This document shows, in pieces, positions 1 through 9,310 of a stretch of 64,000 nucleotides of DNA. The stretch covers positions 265,633-329,632 of the forward strand of contig NZ_JAGEKR010000010.1 in the NCBI RefSeq assembly GCF_017565405.1, read 5' to 3'. The notes below the pieces were generated by a model, which worked only from the letters and a program-made list of their open reading frames with translations, ran no database searches and had not been told where the DNA came from. Positions within the stretch are counted from its first letter, which is position 1; each line of letters starts with the position of its first letter. The translations under genes and the position numbers were made by a program. Source of the DNA: Allobranchiibius sp. CTAmp26. Its GTDB lineage: Bacteria > Actinomycetota > Actinomycetes > Actinomycetales > Dermatophilaceae.

Positions 1-559
1 GCACCAGGGTCCGGTCCTCTCCCTCATGACGCGCTGCGTAGCTGCGCATGAACGTGTTGAGTGCGGCCTTGCTGCCGCGGTAGACCTCGTGGCCGCCGCG
101 TTCGTTGTTCGTCACGCTGCCCTGGCCCGAGGACATCACCCCGATGGTGCCGGTCGGCGTCAGGAGGTCCTGCAGGGTCTCGATCACCCGCAACGGGCTG
201 AGCGCGTTGGTCACCATCACTCGCACGAACTCCTCCGTGCTCGTCTGCGCGACGGTCCCCTCCGGCCGGTTGGTGACCCCGGCGCTGACGAAGAGGACGT
301 CGAACGTGCGGTCCGCCAGCCGCCCGCGCAGGGCGTCAATCTGCTCCGGCACCGTCACGTCTACCGTCTCGATCTCGATGCTGCCGGACGGTCCATCGGC
401 CGCCGGCAGCGTCGTCGAACTCGGATCGCGGACGGTCGCAACGACGTGCCATCCGCGACGTGCCCACTCCTGTGCCAGGGCGTGGCCCAGACCCCGAGAA
501 GCTCCGATGAGGAGAACAGATCTCGATACCGTCGCGCTCGTTCGATCGGTTGTAGTCAT
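1..559 (-). CDS. SDR-family oxidoreductase, 3' end beyond window
   Basis: The minus-strand frame stays open to the window edge, so the C-terminus is missing. It begins at an ATG at 559 and reads as a classical short-chain dehydrogenase. An N-terminal Rossmann motif GASRGLG is followed by an NAG-like SAG turn, and then the catalytic Tyr/Lys pair as YRGSK. About 186 residues are visible of the usual 240-260. Substrate cannot be inferred. The start is placed by the promoter and palindrome immediately upstream, since there is no good Shine-Dalgarno. It is transcribed away from the GNAT gene at 608-1552, which lies on the same strand behind it. Confidence 0.85.
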   Translation of the reverse strand, partial: MTTTDRTSATVSRSVLLIGASRGLGHALAQEWARRGWHVVATVRDPSSTTLPAADGPSGSIEIETVDVTVPEQIDALRGRLADRTFDVLFVSAGVTNRPEGTVAQTSTEEFVRVMVTNALSPLRVIETLQDLLTPTGTIGVMSSGQGSVTNNERGGHEVYRGSKAALNTFMRSYAARHEGEDRTLV

Positions 560-566
560 AACAACA

Positions 567-595
567 GTTGTACGTCATACAATTAAATAGGTCAA
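567..595 (-). promoter_or_regulatory. Promoter of the SDR gene with overlapping palindrome
   Basis: On the minus strand TTGACC (590-595) and TACAAC (567-572) are separated by 17 bases, 7 bases upstream of the ATG at 559. The perfect 5-5-5 inverted repeat TTGTA-CGTCA-TACAA (568-582) covers the spacer and the -10, the usual place for a repressor site. An imperfect second copy of the half-site runs into the start codon. The regulator is not identified in the window. Confidence 0.5.
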
Positions 596-607
596 TGTGC
601 GCAGCGC

Positions 608-1552
608 CTACTGCTCGTGGACGATCCGTCGTCGAGTGACGTGGAAGCCCGCACGAATGAAGGCCGCGCGCATCGGCGTGTTGGCTGCGTCCGTCGTACC
701 CACGATCTGGTCCTGATCGTCGTCGTGATGCACGTGCACCATCTCTGCGAGGACGTCGTGCACGTACCCGTTTCCGCGGTGCTCCGGGAGGATCCCGAGA
801 TAGCTGATGCTCGCGTCGTACGCCGTTCTCGTGGGGATCATGAAACCGACGTGCGTCCGGCCGTCGACCACGGCCACCCGCCAGGACGCACGCTCGCCCG
901 GCAGTGAAAGGTAGAACTGCAGGTCGTCGTCGGCGAGCGCTTCGACGCCTTCGTCGGCGACCATGTGCAGGGTGTGGGCATCCAGGGTGCCGTCGGCCAC
1001 CCTGGCGAACATCGTGCGGAACGTGGCGTCGGGCGCAGCCTCGAACCGCAGCCGAGTGGATCGGGCCGGCCGCGGATCAGCGCCCGAACGGCGGTAGCTG
1101 ACCCGCTCGGTCGTCCGGGAGAAGCCGCCTGCCCTGGCAGCGTGCTCGCGCCACCGCACGGCCGCGACGGCAGCAGGGTCGTCGGCCCAAGCTGCGGGTA
1201 CATCCACGTTGAACTCCAACGCCGAACCGGGACCGAACGCCTCAATCCCCCGTGCGATGAGAGCGGCACCCACCTGCTCCGGCTGATCAGAAGCATCGCG
1301 CAGCAGGAGACAGTCCAATGTGGTGGGCCGCTCCGCGGTCTCCCCGCCCCACCACAGGGCCCGACCGATCACCGCGCCGTCCTGCACCGCTACCCAGGCC
1401 CACTCAGGCCGGTAGTTCCGGCTGTCCAGTTCGCGCCGAAGCCGAAGGTCGTCGACCCAGGCGACGGGCTCCGTGCCACGCCATCCGAAGAGCGGACTGA
1501 GGTCGTCGCTGGTGATACGTCGAACCGAGATGGGGTTGCTGCTGACCGGCAT
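608..1552 (-). CDS. GNAT-family N-acetyltransferase
   Basis: A protein of about 314 residues with a typical GNAT fold in its C-terminal third. The acetyl-CoA loop reads LPEHRGNGYVHDVL, preceded by a beta strand (YLGIL), and the end AAFIRAGF matches motif B. The N-terminal half looks like a degenerate second GNAT lobe, as in tandem-GNAT actinobacterial proteins. The acceptor is unknown. An alternative ATG four codons upstream (1564) is possible; neither start has a convincing ribosome site. It stands alone between the SDR gene and the extended SDR at 1716. Confidence 0.8.
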   Translation of the reverse strand: MPVSSNPISVRRITSDDLSPLFGWRGTEPVAWVDDLRLRRELDSRNYRPEWAWVAVQDGAVIGRALWWGGETAERPTTLDCLLLRDASDQPEQVGAALIARGIEAFGPGSALEFNVDVPAAWADDPAAVAAVRWREHAARAGGFSRTTERVSYRRSGADPRPARSTRLRFEAAPDATFRTMFARVADGTLDAHTLHMVADEGVEALADDDLQFYLSLPGERASWRVAVVDGRTHVGFMIPTRTAYDASISYLGILPEHRGNGYVHDVLAEMVHVHHDDDQDQIVGTTDAANTPMRAAFIRAGFHVTRRRIVHEQ

Positions 1553-1715
1553 TGCACCGAGCATGCCTCGGGATCGACCCTCACGTCACGGGCATTTCGG
1601 CCCGGACCGGCACCCCGCGCGGTGCTAATGGGGTGACCACGAACGCGTTCGTCAGTCGCCGTATTCGCGACTTGCCGGTGTCCGTCGCGACCCGCCGGCA
1701 GCCGTCGTCGCGAGG

Positions 1716-2789
1716 TCACGACCGCTTGCGCCGACTCACCGGCCCCTCGGTCACCAGGGTGCGCAACCGCTGCGGCAGGGACTCCCGCCGCAGTGCCGGA
1801 CTGCTCGTGCCGACGTTGCCGGTCATCCCGGCGACGGCGTCCGACAGGGCGCGATGTGGATCGGCGCTCGGCCGCCATCCCAGGTCGTGATGGGCGCGTG
1901 CGCAGTCCTGCAACGGCACGCCGAACGCGAGGTCGATCCACCCGGGGCTGAGCGGCTGCAGCCTGGCTCGCCAACTGCCCGATACGAGGCTGCGCAGCAT
2001 CGGGGCGGGCATCTGCACCGCGCGGGCGCCGAGGACGTCCGCGACGATCTCCCGCGTCAGCGGCTCGTCCGCCGCCAGGTTGAACGCGCCGCCGCGGCTC
2101 TGGTCCAGCACCCGCACGAGCGCGTCCGCCACGTCGTCCGAATGCACCACTGGGATGGCGAATCGGCGATCCAGTGGCAGCAGCGGCAGGTACCGCAGCA
2201 GCTTCACCGGGAAGTACGCCGGCAGGCCGTAGCGGTCGAGCGCGGCACCCGCGTCCCGCTGCATGACGATGCCCGGGCGGATGCGGGTGACCGTCATCCC
2301 CTGGGGATGCTCGCGCCCGTACGCGTCCAGCAGAGTCTCGGCGGCCGCCTTGTCCGAGCTGTACTGCGAGGTCGGCATCCCCGAGTGCGGATAGGACTCG
2401 TCGACCGGAACGTTGCTCGCCTTGGGTGCGTAGGTGCCGACGGAGGACATGTGCACGAAGTGGTCGACGCCGGCCGCATGCGCCGCGGTGAGCACGGCCT
2501 TCGTGCCCCCCACGCCGACGCGGTGCAGGTAGACCGGCCGGCGGGTGGGCTGGAACGCCCAGACGAGGTGCACCACCGCGTCCACGCCGACCATGGCCTC
2601 CTCCAACGCCGCCTGCGAGTTGTCGTCGCCGAGGTCGACGCGGTGCCAGCGCACGTCGTCGTAGGGCGGCTCGGGCGGCGGCGGGCGCCGCGCGAGTCCG
2701 ACGACCTGCACGTCCTCCCGGTCGGCCAGGCGGCGCAGGAGCGCAGTGCCGATGTTGCCGCTGGCGCCGGTGACGAGGACCCGGGTCAT
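1716..2789 (-). CDS. Extended SDR, NAD-dependent epimerase/dehydratase family
   Basis: 357 residues. The N-terminus VTGASGNIGTALLRRL is the TGxxGxxG NAD(P) motif of extended SDRs. The catalytic Ser-Tyr-Lys set appears as HMSSVGTY and QYSSDKAA, followed by a variable sugar or lipid substrate lobe. Its ATG overlaps the stop of the upstream Rieske gene (ATGA), so the two are translationally coupled and probably act on one pathway. A Rieske partner next to an epimerase-like enzyme is common in actinobacteria, but the substrate cannot be read from the sequence. Confidence 0.85.
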   Translation of the reverse strand: MTRVLVTGASGNIGTALLRRLADREDVQVVGLARRPPPPEPPYDDVRWHRVDLGDDNSQAALEEAMVGVDAVVHLVWAFQPTRRPVYLHRVGVGGTKAVLTAAHAAGVDHFVHMSSVGTYAPKASNVPVDESYPHSGMPTSQYSSDKAAAETLLDAYGREHPQGMTVTRIRPGIVMQRDAGAALDRYGLPAYFPVKLLRYLPLLPLDRRFAIPVVHSDDVADALVRVLDQSRGGAFNLAADEPLTREIVADVLGARAVQMPAPMLRSLVSGSWRARLQPLSPGWIDLAFGVPLQDCARAHHDLGWRPSADPHRALSDAVAGMTGNVGTSSPALRRESLPQRLRTLVTEGPVSRRKRS

Positions 2790-3139
2790 CGGACCTCCAG
2801 GCCGTTCGCCGTACGCACCAGCCGGCGTACCCGCAGCTTCAGCCGGCGGCCGTAGGAGAGCACGAGGCCGGTATAGCCCGGCGTGCTGCCGTGGTAGCCG
2901 AGGAAGCCGCGCGGTCCGGCGACCATCGCCCCGGTGACGACGTCGTACCGGCTCTGGTGCCAGGGGCACACGAGGCAGCCCTCGGCGTCCACGTGCCCCT
3001 CGCTCAGGTCGGCAAGTTGATGGCGGCACCGGCGGGACACCGCGAAGTCCTCGCCGTTGCTGTTGCCGACAGCCCATCTACCGAGCCTGCGGACCGATCC
3101 GGGGGGAAGGTCGGCAGCGACCGGCCGTTGTTCGCTCAT
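2786..3139 (-). CDS. Rieske [2Fe-2S] domain protein
   Basis: A 117-residue single-domain Rieske protein. The cluster ligands are visible as C38-R-H40 and C58-P-W-H61, the C-x-H / C-x2-H pattern of Rieske ferredoxins. There is no membrane segment or signal peptide, so it should act in the cytoplasm as an electron-transfer component. It is the first gene of a two-gene unit with the epimerase at 1716-2789 (ATGA overlap) and is divergent from tdh. The start at 3139 was chosen because upstream in-frame sequence runs into the tdh promoter region and does not look coding. Confidence 0.88.
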   Translation of the reverse strand: MSEQRPVAADLPPGSVRRLGRWAVGNSNGEDFAVSRRCRHQLADLSEGHVDAEGCLVCPWHQSRYDVVTGAMVAGPRGFLGYHGSTPGYTGLVLSYGRRLKLRVRRLVRTANGLEVR

Positions 3140-3222
3140 GTGCCTGCGATACCCGTTCGGCGCGATGGTGACGCGTCGTCCGCGTGCCCCACCGCGGCTG
3201 CCTGGCCTAGCGACGCCGGGGG

Positions 3223-3228
3223 CATACT
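3223..3228 (+). promoter_or_regulatory. -10 element of tdh, probably leaderless
   Basis: CATACT lies 8 bases upstream of the GTG at 3237, the same layout as the other leaderless starts in this window. No Shine-Dalgarno precedes the GTG. Confidence 0.4.
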
Positions 3229-3236
3229 TCCTATCC

Positions 3237-4274
3237 GTGCGTGCCCTAGCCAAGACCACTGCTGCTCCTGGCCTCGAGTTGATCGATGCCCCCGAACCGG
3301 ACTGCGGCCCCGACGACGTCAAGATCCGGGTGCTGCGGGCGGGGTTGTGCGGCACAGACCTGCACCTGGAGCAGTGGGACGAGTGGGCCGCCGCGACGCT
3401 GCGCGTGCCCCAGATCATCGGCCACGAGTTCTTCGGCGAGGTCGTGCAGGTCGGCGCCAACGTCACCAGCGTCTTCGTGGGTCAGCGCGTCTCCGGCGAG
3501 GGGCACATCGTCTGCGGTGAGTGCCGCAACTGCCGTGCCGGCCGTCGCAACCTGTGCATCCGCACGATCGGCATCGGCGTCAACAGGAACGGCGCGTTCG
3601 CCGACTACGTCGTCATCCCGGCGACCAACGCGTGGGTGCAACCCGACGACCTGGACCCCGACGTGGGCGCCATCTTCGACCCGTTCGGCAACGCGACCCA
3701 CACCGCGCTGTCCTTCCCCATCGCGGGAGAGGACATCCTCGTCACCGGGGCCGGCCCGATCGGCGTGATGGGCGCCGCGATCGCCAAGCACGTGGGTGCC
3801 CGCAACGTCGTCGTGACCGACATCAGCGACTACCGCCTCGGCCTCGCCAAGGCAGCCGGTGCCGACCGGGTGGTCAACGTCTCCCGCGAGCGGATCGCCG
3901 ACGCGCAGCGCGACCTCGGGATGCGCGAGGGCTTCGACATCGCCCTGGAGATGTCCGGCCATCCGGCGGCCGTCGAGGAGATGCTCGCCAACATGAACCA
4001 CGGCGGCCGGATCGCCATGCTGGGACTGCCCGCCGGGCCGTTCCCGATCGACTGGGGACGGGTGATCACCCACATGATCACCATCAAGGGCATCTACGGC
4101 CGCGAGATGTACGACACCTGGTACGCCATGAGCGCGATGCTGCAGTCCTCCGACCTGCTCGCGCAGGCCCTGCAGTCGGTCATCACCCATCGCTTCCCCG
4201 CGGAGCAGTGGCAGGAAGCGTTCGACACCGCCCGGTCCGGGCAGTGCGGCAAGGTCGTCATGGACTGGAGCTGA
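3237..4274 (+). CDS. tdh: L-threonine 3-dehydrogenase
   Basis: Zinc-dependent medium-chain dehydrogenase that oxidises L-threonine to 2-amino-3-ketobutyrate with NAD. 345 residues from the GTG, close to the 341 of the E. coli enzyme. Catalytic-zinc residues appear in GLCGTDLH and GHEF. The structural-zinc loop is CGECRNC followed by a fourth Cys (RRNLC). The NAD fold motif is TGAGPIG. The GTG start (VRALAKT, compare MKALAK in the family) fits better than longer in-frame options. kbl follows 41 bases downstream on the same strand, giving the complete threonine-to-glycine pathway. Confidence 0.95.
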   Translation: MRALAKTTAAPGLELIDAPEPDCGPDDVKIRVLRAGLCGTDLHLEQWDEWAAATLRVPQIIGHEFFGEVVQVGANVTSVFVGQRVSGEGHIVCGECRNCRAGRRNLCIRTIGIGVNRNGAFADYVVIPATNAWVQPDDLDPDVGAIFDPFGNATHTALSFPIAGEDILVTGAGPIGVMGAAIAKHVGARNVVVTDISDYRLGLAKAAGADRVVNVSRERIADAQRDLGMREGFDIALEMSGHPAAVEEMLANMNHGGRIAMLGLPAGPFPIDWGRVITHMITIKGIYGREMYDTWYAMSAMLQSSDLLAQALQSVITHRFPAEQWQEAFDTARSGQCGKVVMDWS

Positions 4275-4315
4275 CGCCACCGCGTCGCTCCCTCACCCCG
4301 CCCGAGGAGACATCG

Positions 4316-5515
4316 ATGTACGACATCAAGGACGCCCTGACCGCGACCCTCGCCGAGATCGAGGACGCGGGGCTGACCAAGCACGAGCGGGAGCTGACCT
4401 CAGCGCAGTCCTCGCACGTGCGCACCAAGCAGGGCGACGCGCTGAACTTCTGCGCGAACAACTACCTCGGGCTGGCCGACCACCCCGAGATCGTCGCGGC
4501 CGCGACCGCCGCCCTGCAGGAGTGGGGCTTCGGGATGGCGTCCGTCCGCTTCATCTGCGGCACGCAGTCCCAGCACACCGAGCTCGAACGCCGGATCGCC
4601 GACTTCGTCGGCCAGGAGGCGGCGATCCTCTACTCCTCCTGCTTCGACGCCAACGGCGGCACCTTCGAGGTGCTCTTCGAGGCGCAGGACGCGATCATCT
4701 CCGACGCGCTCAACCATGCCTCGCTCATCGACGGCATCCGGCTGTCGAAGGCGAAGCGCTTCCGCTACCAGAACGCCGACATGGCCGACCTGCGCACGCA
4801 GCTGCAGGCGGCCCGCGAGGTGGGCGCCCGACGTACGGTCATTGTCACCGACGGCGTGTTCTCGATGGACGGGTACTACGCGCCGCTGGACGAGATCTGC
4901 GACCTGGCAGAGGAGTTCGGCGCCCTCGTGATGGTCGACGACTCGCACGCGGTGGGCTTCGTCGGCGACGGCGGACGTGGGACGCATGAGTTGAAGGGCG
5001 TGCTCGACCGGGTCGACATCGTCACCGGCACCCTCGGCAAGGCCCTCGGCGGAGCCTCCGGCGGGTACGTCGCCGCGCACCGGGAGATCGTCGACCTGCT
5101 CCGTCAGCGCTCGCGGCCCTACCTCTTCTCGAACGCCGTGGCGCCGAGCGTCGTGGCCGGCTCGCTGAAGGCGCTCGAACTCGCCGCGACCTCCACCGAG
5201 CAGCGAGAGGCGTTGCGGCGCAACACCTCCCTCTTCCGCGAGCTGATGACCGGCGCAGGGTTCGAACTGCTGCCCGGTGGGCACCCGATCGTCCCGGTGA
5301 TGTTCCCGGGCGAGGAGGGCGCGCGCATGGCCGCGCAGGTCGCCGACGCCATGCTCGAACGCGGTGTCTACGTGATCGCCTTCTCCTACCCCGTCGTACC
5401 CCAGGGGAAGGCGCGCATCCGCGTCCAGCTGTCGGCCGCGCACAGTGAAGACGACGTGCGCACCTGCGTGCAGGCGTTCGTCGACGCACGCGACGAGGTC
5501 ACCGCAGGCAGGTGA
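4316..5515 (+). CDS. kbl: Glycine C-acetyltransferase (2-amino-3-ketobutyrate CoA ligase)
   Basis: PLP enzyme of the alpha-oxoamine synthase family, 399 residues. It cleaves 2-amino-3-ketobutyrate with CoA into glycine and acetyl-CoA, the step after Tdh. The PLP lysine is K242 in GTLGKALGG, and the family motifs [10 protein letters not shown] and DDSHAVGF are present. A ribosome site (GAGGAGA) sits 7 bases before the ATG. It forms a two-gene operon with tdh. A strong hairpin that contains the last codons and the stop ends the unit. Confidence 0.96.
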   Translation: MYDIKDALTATLAEIEDAGLTKHERELTSAQSSHVRTKQGDALNFCANNYLGLADHPEIVAAATAALQEWGFGMASVRFICGTQSQHTELERRIADFVGQEAAILYSSCFDANGGTFEVLFEAQDAIISDALNHASLIDGIRLSKAKRFRYQNADMADLRTQLQAAREVGARRTVIVTDGVFSMDGYYAPLDEICDLAEEFGALVMVDDSHAVGFVGDGGRGTHELKGVLDRVDIVTGTLGKALGGASGGYVAAHREIVDLLRQRSRPYLFSNAVAPSVVAGSLKALELAATSTEQREALRRNTSLFRELMTGAGFELLPGGHPIVPVMFPGEEGARMAAQVADAMLERGVYVIAFSYPVVPQGKARIRVQLSAAHSEDDVRTCVQAFVDARDEVTAGR

Positions 5516-5532
5516 TCCTGCCTGCGGTGACC
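5497..5532. terminator. Bidirectional hairpin terminator overlapping the kbl stop
   Basis: Perfect 16-bp arms (5497-5512 and 5517-5532) with a 4-base loop that holds part of the TGA stop. It lies between convergent kbl and the MFS gene, so it can serve both. There is no long T tract. Confidence 0.7.
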
Positions 5533-5557
5533 GGGGTCGGCGGAGGGGGATCCCCCG

Positions 5558-7045
5558 TCAGTTCTCCTCCACCGCGTGGGAATCGGTGAGCGTGAGCGCG
5601 CCCCCGATGGCGATGACGCCGACCACCGCCGCCAGCACGGCGTAGGTGATGCGCTCACCGTGGAAGAACGACGCCACCAGACTGCTGCTCCAGGTGCCGG
5701 CCGGCAGCTGAGCCGTCACGAGCGCCGCGATGAGCGTGCCGACGATCGCGGTGCCGACGCTCGTACCGACCTCCTGCGCGCTGTCGTTGAGCGCCGCGCC
5801 GACCGACGTGCGGTTGGCGGGCATCGCATCGATGAGGGCGACCGCGCAGATGGTCATCACGGTGCGCAGTCCGATCGTCATGAGGACCATCGAGGCGGCG
5901 ATGGGGGCGTACCCGTGACTGACGCCCCAGGACAGGCCCACCAGGGAGAGGGTCAGGCAGACGGCGCCGACGAGGCAGGCGATGCGGTGGCCGAAGCGCT
6001 TGCCCAGCCACTCCGACAGCGGGGTGGCCGCGATCATCGTGATGATGATCGGCAGATTCGCGAGACCAGCCCTGACCGGGCTCCAGCCGTACGCGTACTG
6101 GAAGTGCAGGATCAGACCGAAGAGGACCGCGGCCATCGCGATGGAGGTGCCGATCTGGGCGAGCACGGCGCCGCGGGCGGTGCCGTTGGACATGATCGAC
6201 AGGTCCAGCATCGGTGCGACGGTGCGGCGCTCGTGCCACACCCAGGTGACGCCGGCGGCGAGCGCGCCGACGATCGAGGCGAGGGTGACCACCGAGAGCC
6301 ATCCGTGCTGCACGCCGCTGGTCAGGGAGTAGCAGGCCAGTCCGATCATCGTGATGCTGAGGGCCGCTCCCGGCAGGTCGAGCCGGTCCTTGGTCAGGTC
6401 CTCGGGCCGGTCCGCGCTCACTCCGAGACGTACGCCGATGCAGGCGATCAGCGCGATCGGGGCGTTCACGACCAGCAGCCACTCCCACCGCACGTGCGCG
6501 AGGGCGGTGCCGCCGAGCAGCGGGCCGAGGATGAAGCCGGACATCCCGACGACGATCATCACGGTCACCGCGCGCATCCGCAGCGCCTTGTCGTCGAAGA
6601 GGCGGAAGACGAGGGAGTTGGTGATGGGCGCCATCGCCGCCGCCGCGACGCCGAGCGCCGCCCGCAGCACGATCAGCTCCCCGGTCGATTCGACGAAGAT
6701 CACTCCCAGGCTGAGCACGCCGAAGAGCGCGAGCCCGACCAGGAGGACCCGGCGCCGACCCAGACGGTCGGCGATCGACCCGGAGGTGAGCAGCAGTCCG
6801 CCGAAGGTCAGCGAGTACGCGCCGGTGACCCATTGCAGCGCCGTGGTGCCGCTGCCGAGGCTGCGACCGATCGTGGGCAGTGCGATGGACAAGAGCGTGT
6901 TGTCGACCATCTCGACGAAGAACGCGAGGCACAGCGCGGCCAGCGGGATCCACGCCGCGCGCAGCGACGAGTACGTGTGCGACTGCGGCGCCGGCGTCTT
7001 GATGGCGATGTCGGCGGTGTTTGCAGGGGACGTGGTGTTCGTCAT
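5558..7045 (-). CDS. MFS transporter, DHA2 (14-TM) drug/H+ antiporter family
   Basis: 495 residues, mostly hydrophobic, with about 14 predicted membrane helices. The MFS signature between helices 2 and 3 reads GSIADRLGRRRVLL, and helix 1 carries the DHA2-type motif VEMVDNTLLSIALP. Likely function is proton-driven export of drugs or other amphipathic compounds across the cytoplasmic membrane. The ATG at 7045 has a strong GAGGAGG ribosome site; an in-frame extension upstream lacks one. No regulator gene lies adjacent. Confidence 0.9.
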   Translation of the reverse strand: MTNTTSPANTADIAIKTPAPQSHTYSSLRAAWIPLAALCLAFFVEMVDNTLLSIALPTIGRSLGSGTTALQWVTGAYSLTFGGLLLTSGSIADRLGRRRVLLVGLALFGVLSLGVIFVESTGELIVLRAALGVAAAAMAPITNSLVFRLFDDKALRMRAVTVMIVVGMSGFILGPLLGGTALAHVRWEWLLVVNAPIALIACIGVRLGVSADRPEDLTKDRLDLPGAALSITMIGLACYSLTSGVQHGWLSVVTLASIVGALAAGVTWVWHERRTVAPMLDLSIMSNGTARGAVLAQIGTSIAMAAVLFGLILHFQYAYGWSPVRAGLANLPIIITMIAATPLSEWLGKRFGHRIACLVGAVCLTLSLVGLSWGVSHGYAPIAASMVLMTIGLRTVMTICAVALIDAMPANRTSVGAALNDSAQEVGTSVGTAIVGTLIAALVTAQLPAGTWSSSLVASFFHGERITYAVLAAVVGVIAIGGALTLTDSHAVEEN

Positions 7046-7277
7046 GGCGGCCTCCTCAGGATGACGGGCGAGCTCGGTGGACATGTCGCCGAACCTAGGG
7101 AGCCGCGCTTTCACGGTGGTTTCATCCCGGTTTCACCCATTGCCCGCGCCACACCACCCGCCTGCGCTCCGCCGGGCCGCGCGGGCAGCCGAGCTCCCCC
7201 CAGCGCCCTACCGGCCGACTATCGTCGGTGACAAGACCGAGTGTCCACCGGCGTGCTCGTCACAAGGAGATCGCTTC

Positions 7278-7778
7278 ATGAGCTCAGATGCCATCGTTCT
7301 ACTCAAAGACGACCACAAGCACATCAAGAAGCTGTTCCGGGACTTCCAAGGTGCCGGCGAGAACGCCACGAAGACAAAGGGCGACCTCGTCACCAAGATC
7401 ATCGAGGCGCTGACGGTGCACACCTACCTGGAGAACGAGGTCATGTACCCCGAGGTGCGCAAGCTGCTGCCCGACCTCGAGGACGACGTGCTCGAGTCCT
7501 ACGAGGAGCACCACGTAGCGGACGTGCTGTGCACGGAGCTGTTCGCGATGCAGCCCTCCGACGAACGATTCGACGCCAAGACCACCGTCCTGATCGAGAA
7601 CGTCTCCCACCACATCGATGAGGAAGAGAACGACTGGTTCCCGAAGGTGCGTGCGGGACTGAGCCGAAAGACGCTGCAGGACATCGGCGCTCAGATGGCC
7701 GACATGCGGGACAAGGCGCCCCGATCCCCCGCCCAGCCTTCGGCCCTGAAGAAGACCGTCGACGCCATCATCAAATAG
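7278..7778 (+). CDS. Hemerythrin-like (HHE) domain protein
   Basis: 166 residues. The di-iron histidine/acid pattern of hemerythrin-like proteins is visible: DDHKHIKKLF, HTYLENEVMYPE, EEHHVADVL and SHHIDEEENDWFP. It probably binds oxygen or nitric oxide, or buffers iron, in the cytoplasm. The C-terminus is a Lys/Pro-rich tail. AAGGAG lies 8 bases before the ATG, and a plausible -10 (TATCGT) lies about 60 bases upstream. It sits next to a general-stress cluster (CsbD-like and alkaline-shock genes), which suggests a stress role. Confidence 0.87.
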   Translation: MSSDAIVLLKDDHKHIKKLFRDFQGAGENATKTKGDLVTKIIEALTVHTYLENEVMYPEVRKLLPDLEDDVLESYEEHHVADVLCTELFAMQPSDERFDAKTTVLIENVSHHIDEEENDWFPKVRAGLSRKTLQDIGAQMADMRDKAPRSPAQPSALKKTVDAIIK

Positions 7779-7986
7779 CCACCCGCCTCCTTGTCCGCCT
7801 GACGTCTGCGCGGTAGGCGGCGGTCAGCCGTCGGCCCGCCTCGACACAGGGCTTGCGGGATGACGGCCGCCGAGCAGGGAAAGGCTCACGCCCCAGTCGT
7901 CGGCTGGCGCGTCCCACGACACCTGCAGGGGTCGTCCGCGACCGGGGTCGCCGGCGAACCCCCGCAGGGTCGAGCTGCAGCGTGGG
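7779..7986. other. Intergenic, no gene seen
   Basis: About 210 bases between the hemerythrin gene and the convergent CsbD-like gene. I see no coding pattern or strong hairpin. Confidence 0.5.
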
Positions 7987-8160
7987 TCAGTTGTCGAACG
8001 CGTCCTTGACGTTGTCGCCGACCTTCTTGGCCGATGCTTTGCCCTGGTCCGCCTGGCCTTCGGCCTGCAGGCTCTTGTCGTCGGTCGCCTCACCGGCCTT
8101 CTGCTTGGTCTTGCCCTGCAGTTCCTCGGCGGCGTGCTTGGCCTTGTCCATCAGTCCCAT
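7987..8160 (-). CDS. CsbD-family small stress protein
   Basis: 57 residues, all charged and small amino acids (Lys, Ala, Glu, Gln, Asp), with the CsbD-like core GKTKQKAGEATDDKSLQAEG. CsbD is a sigma-B general-stress protein of Bacillus of unknown biochemical role; many bacteria carry short homologues. AAGGAG lies 5 bases before the ATG. It follows the alkaline-shock operon on the same strand after a 23-base gap and may be its last gene. Confidence 0.85.
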   Translation of the reverse strand: MGLMDKAKHAAEELQGKTKQKAGEATDDKSLQAEGQADQGKASAKKVGDNVKDAFDN

Positions 8161-8183
8161 GAGATCTCCTTGATGGGTGGTGT

Positions 8184-8774
8184 TCAGTGCACCCGGGCGG
8201 ATGCATCGGATTTCCGTTCGCTACGGGGCGAACGGGTCTGGTCGAGCAGGACGCGTGCAGTGACGCCCTGGTCGGGGAACGCGGATCGCAGTTGCGTCTG
8301 CAAGGCCTGTGTCGCCTCGTGAATGCTGGTGCCGTCCGCATGCTTGTCCAGATGGGCGGTGACCAGCACGGTGGTCGCGGCGCCGGCCTGGCTGCTGCTG
8401 GCCTTCACGGACGTGAACGGGCCGGACTTCTGCAACGAGTCCGCCACTGCGGACGCCAAAGACGCGGTGTCCAAGGTGATCGTCCCGTGAGGGTCGCTCT
8501 GGGGCATCTTCGTCTGCTTCGTCGTCGTGTTGCGCAGATGCGCGAGCAGCCACCAGGTGCCAATCAGGCCCAGGATCAACGTGGCCACTGCGAAAGCCCA
8601 CGGCCACCAGCTAGTGGCCGCCCAGTTCGGGAGCGATCCCAGCGAGATGCGACGGGAGTAGCCGTGCAGCACCAGGTGGTAGCGCCAGTCGATGAGCGCC
8701 AGCCCCAGCGCGATCAGTAACAGCGCGATGACGATGGTGGCGAGGCGGTCGAGCTTGTACGGCGCGCGGCTCAT
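8184..8774 (-). CDS. AmaP-like alkaline-shock membrane anchor protein
   Basis: 196 residues. Two N-terminal membrane helices (about 12-30 and 55-78) are followed by a soluble domain rich in beta/alpha pattern. This is the layout of AmaP, which tethers Asp23 to the membrane in Staphylococcus. The ATG overlaps the stop of the DUF6286 gene upstream (ATGA). The function is inferred from topology and operon context; sequence similarity to AmaP is not obvious by eye. Confidence 0.65.
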   Translation of the reverse strand: MSRAPYKLDRLATIVIALLLIALGLALIDWRYHLVLHGYSRRISLGSLPNWAATSWWPWAFAVATLILGLIGTWWLLAHLRNTTTKQTKMPQSDPHGTITLDTASLASAVADSLQKSGPFTSVKASSSQAGAATTVLVTAHLDKHADGTSIHEATQALQTQLRSAFPDQGVTARVLLDQTRSPRSERKSDASARVH

Positions 8775-9310
8775 GCGGTGACCTCCCGGATGTCGACCTT
8801 CACCGGCAGGTCGCTCAATTGACCGATGCGGTCGTGGATCTGCTCCGTGGCGGTCTGGGCGATCTGGTCCTGCTCGATACCCGGTGTGGTGTGCAAGCGG
8901 ACCCGGATACGGCGACGGGACACCTTCGAGTGCGCCTGCAGCACCCCGGGTACGTCCTCGCCGGCGGCCTTGGCCAGCCGACCGAGCGCTGCCGGAGCGA
9001 TCCACACGTCGGCGGATTCATCCTCGTCGGGCACCAGCTGATGGGTGGATCGGCGCGGTTTGAACGAGACATAGAGCAGCAGCACCCCGACCAGGAGAGC
9101 AATCACGGCCAGCGGAACGACCCAGTCGGCCCGGGTGGAGTGGTTGACGCCGTCGATGGCGCCGCGGGCCCAGGCGTGCCCGGTGGCCCAGCCCTGGGTG
9201 ACGAAAAGATCGTGGATTCCGATGACAGCAAGGGCGATCATGGCGACAGCGACCAGGAGGCCGGTGGCCGCAGCCACGGGCGTGGCGCGGGGCGTGTTCT
9301 TGGTACTCAT
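8771..9310 (-). CDS. DUF6286-type membrane protein of the Asp23 operon
   Basis: 179 residues with two N-terminal membrane helices (about 13-35 and 62-83) and a cytoplasmic C-terminal domain containing an Asp23-like strand pattern (RRRIRVRLHTTPG, LPVKVDIREV). Proteins of this type accompany Asp23/Gls24 genes in actinobacteria. It overlaps both neighbours by four bases, so the genes are translated as a unit. No enzyme motif is seen. Confidence 0.7.
   Translation of the reverse strand: MSTKNTPRATPVAAATGLLVAVAMIALAVIGIHDLFVTQGWATGHAWARGAIDGVNHSTRADWVVPLAVIALLVGVLLLYVSFKPRRSTHQLVPDEDESADVWIAPAALGRLAKAAGEDVPGVLQAHSKVSRRRIRVRLHTTPGIEQDQIAQTATEQIHDRIGQLSDLPVKVDIREVTA

Noticed and set aside
2790..3077. 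N-terminal extension of the extended SDR across the Rieske gene
   Set aside because: The Rieske frame has exact cluster motifs, and the SDR's TGxxGxxG motif begins a few residues after the ATG at 2789.
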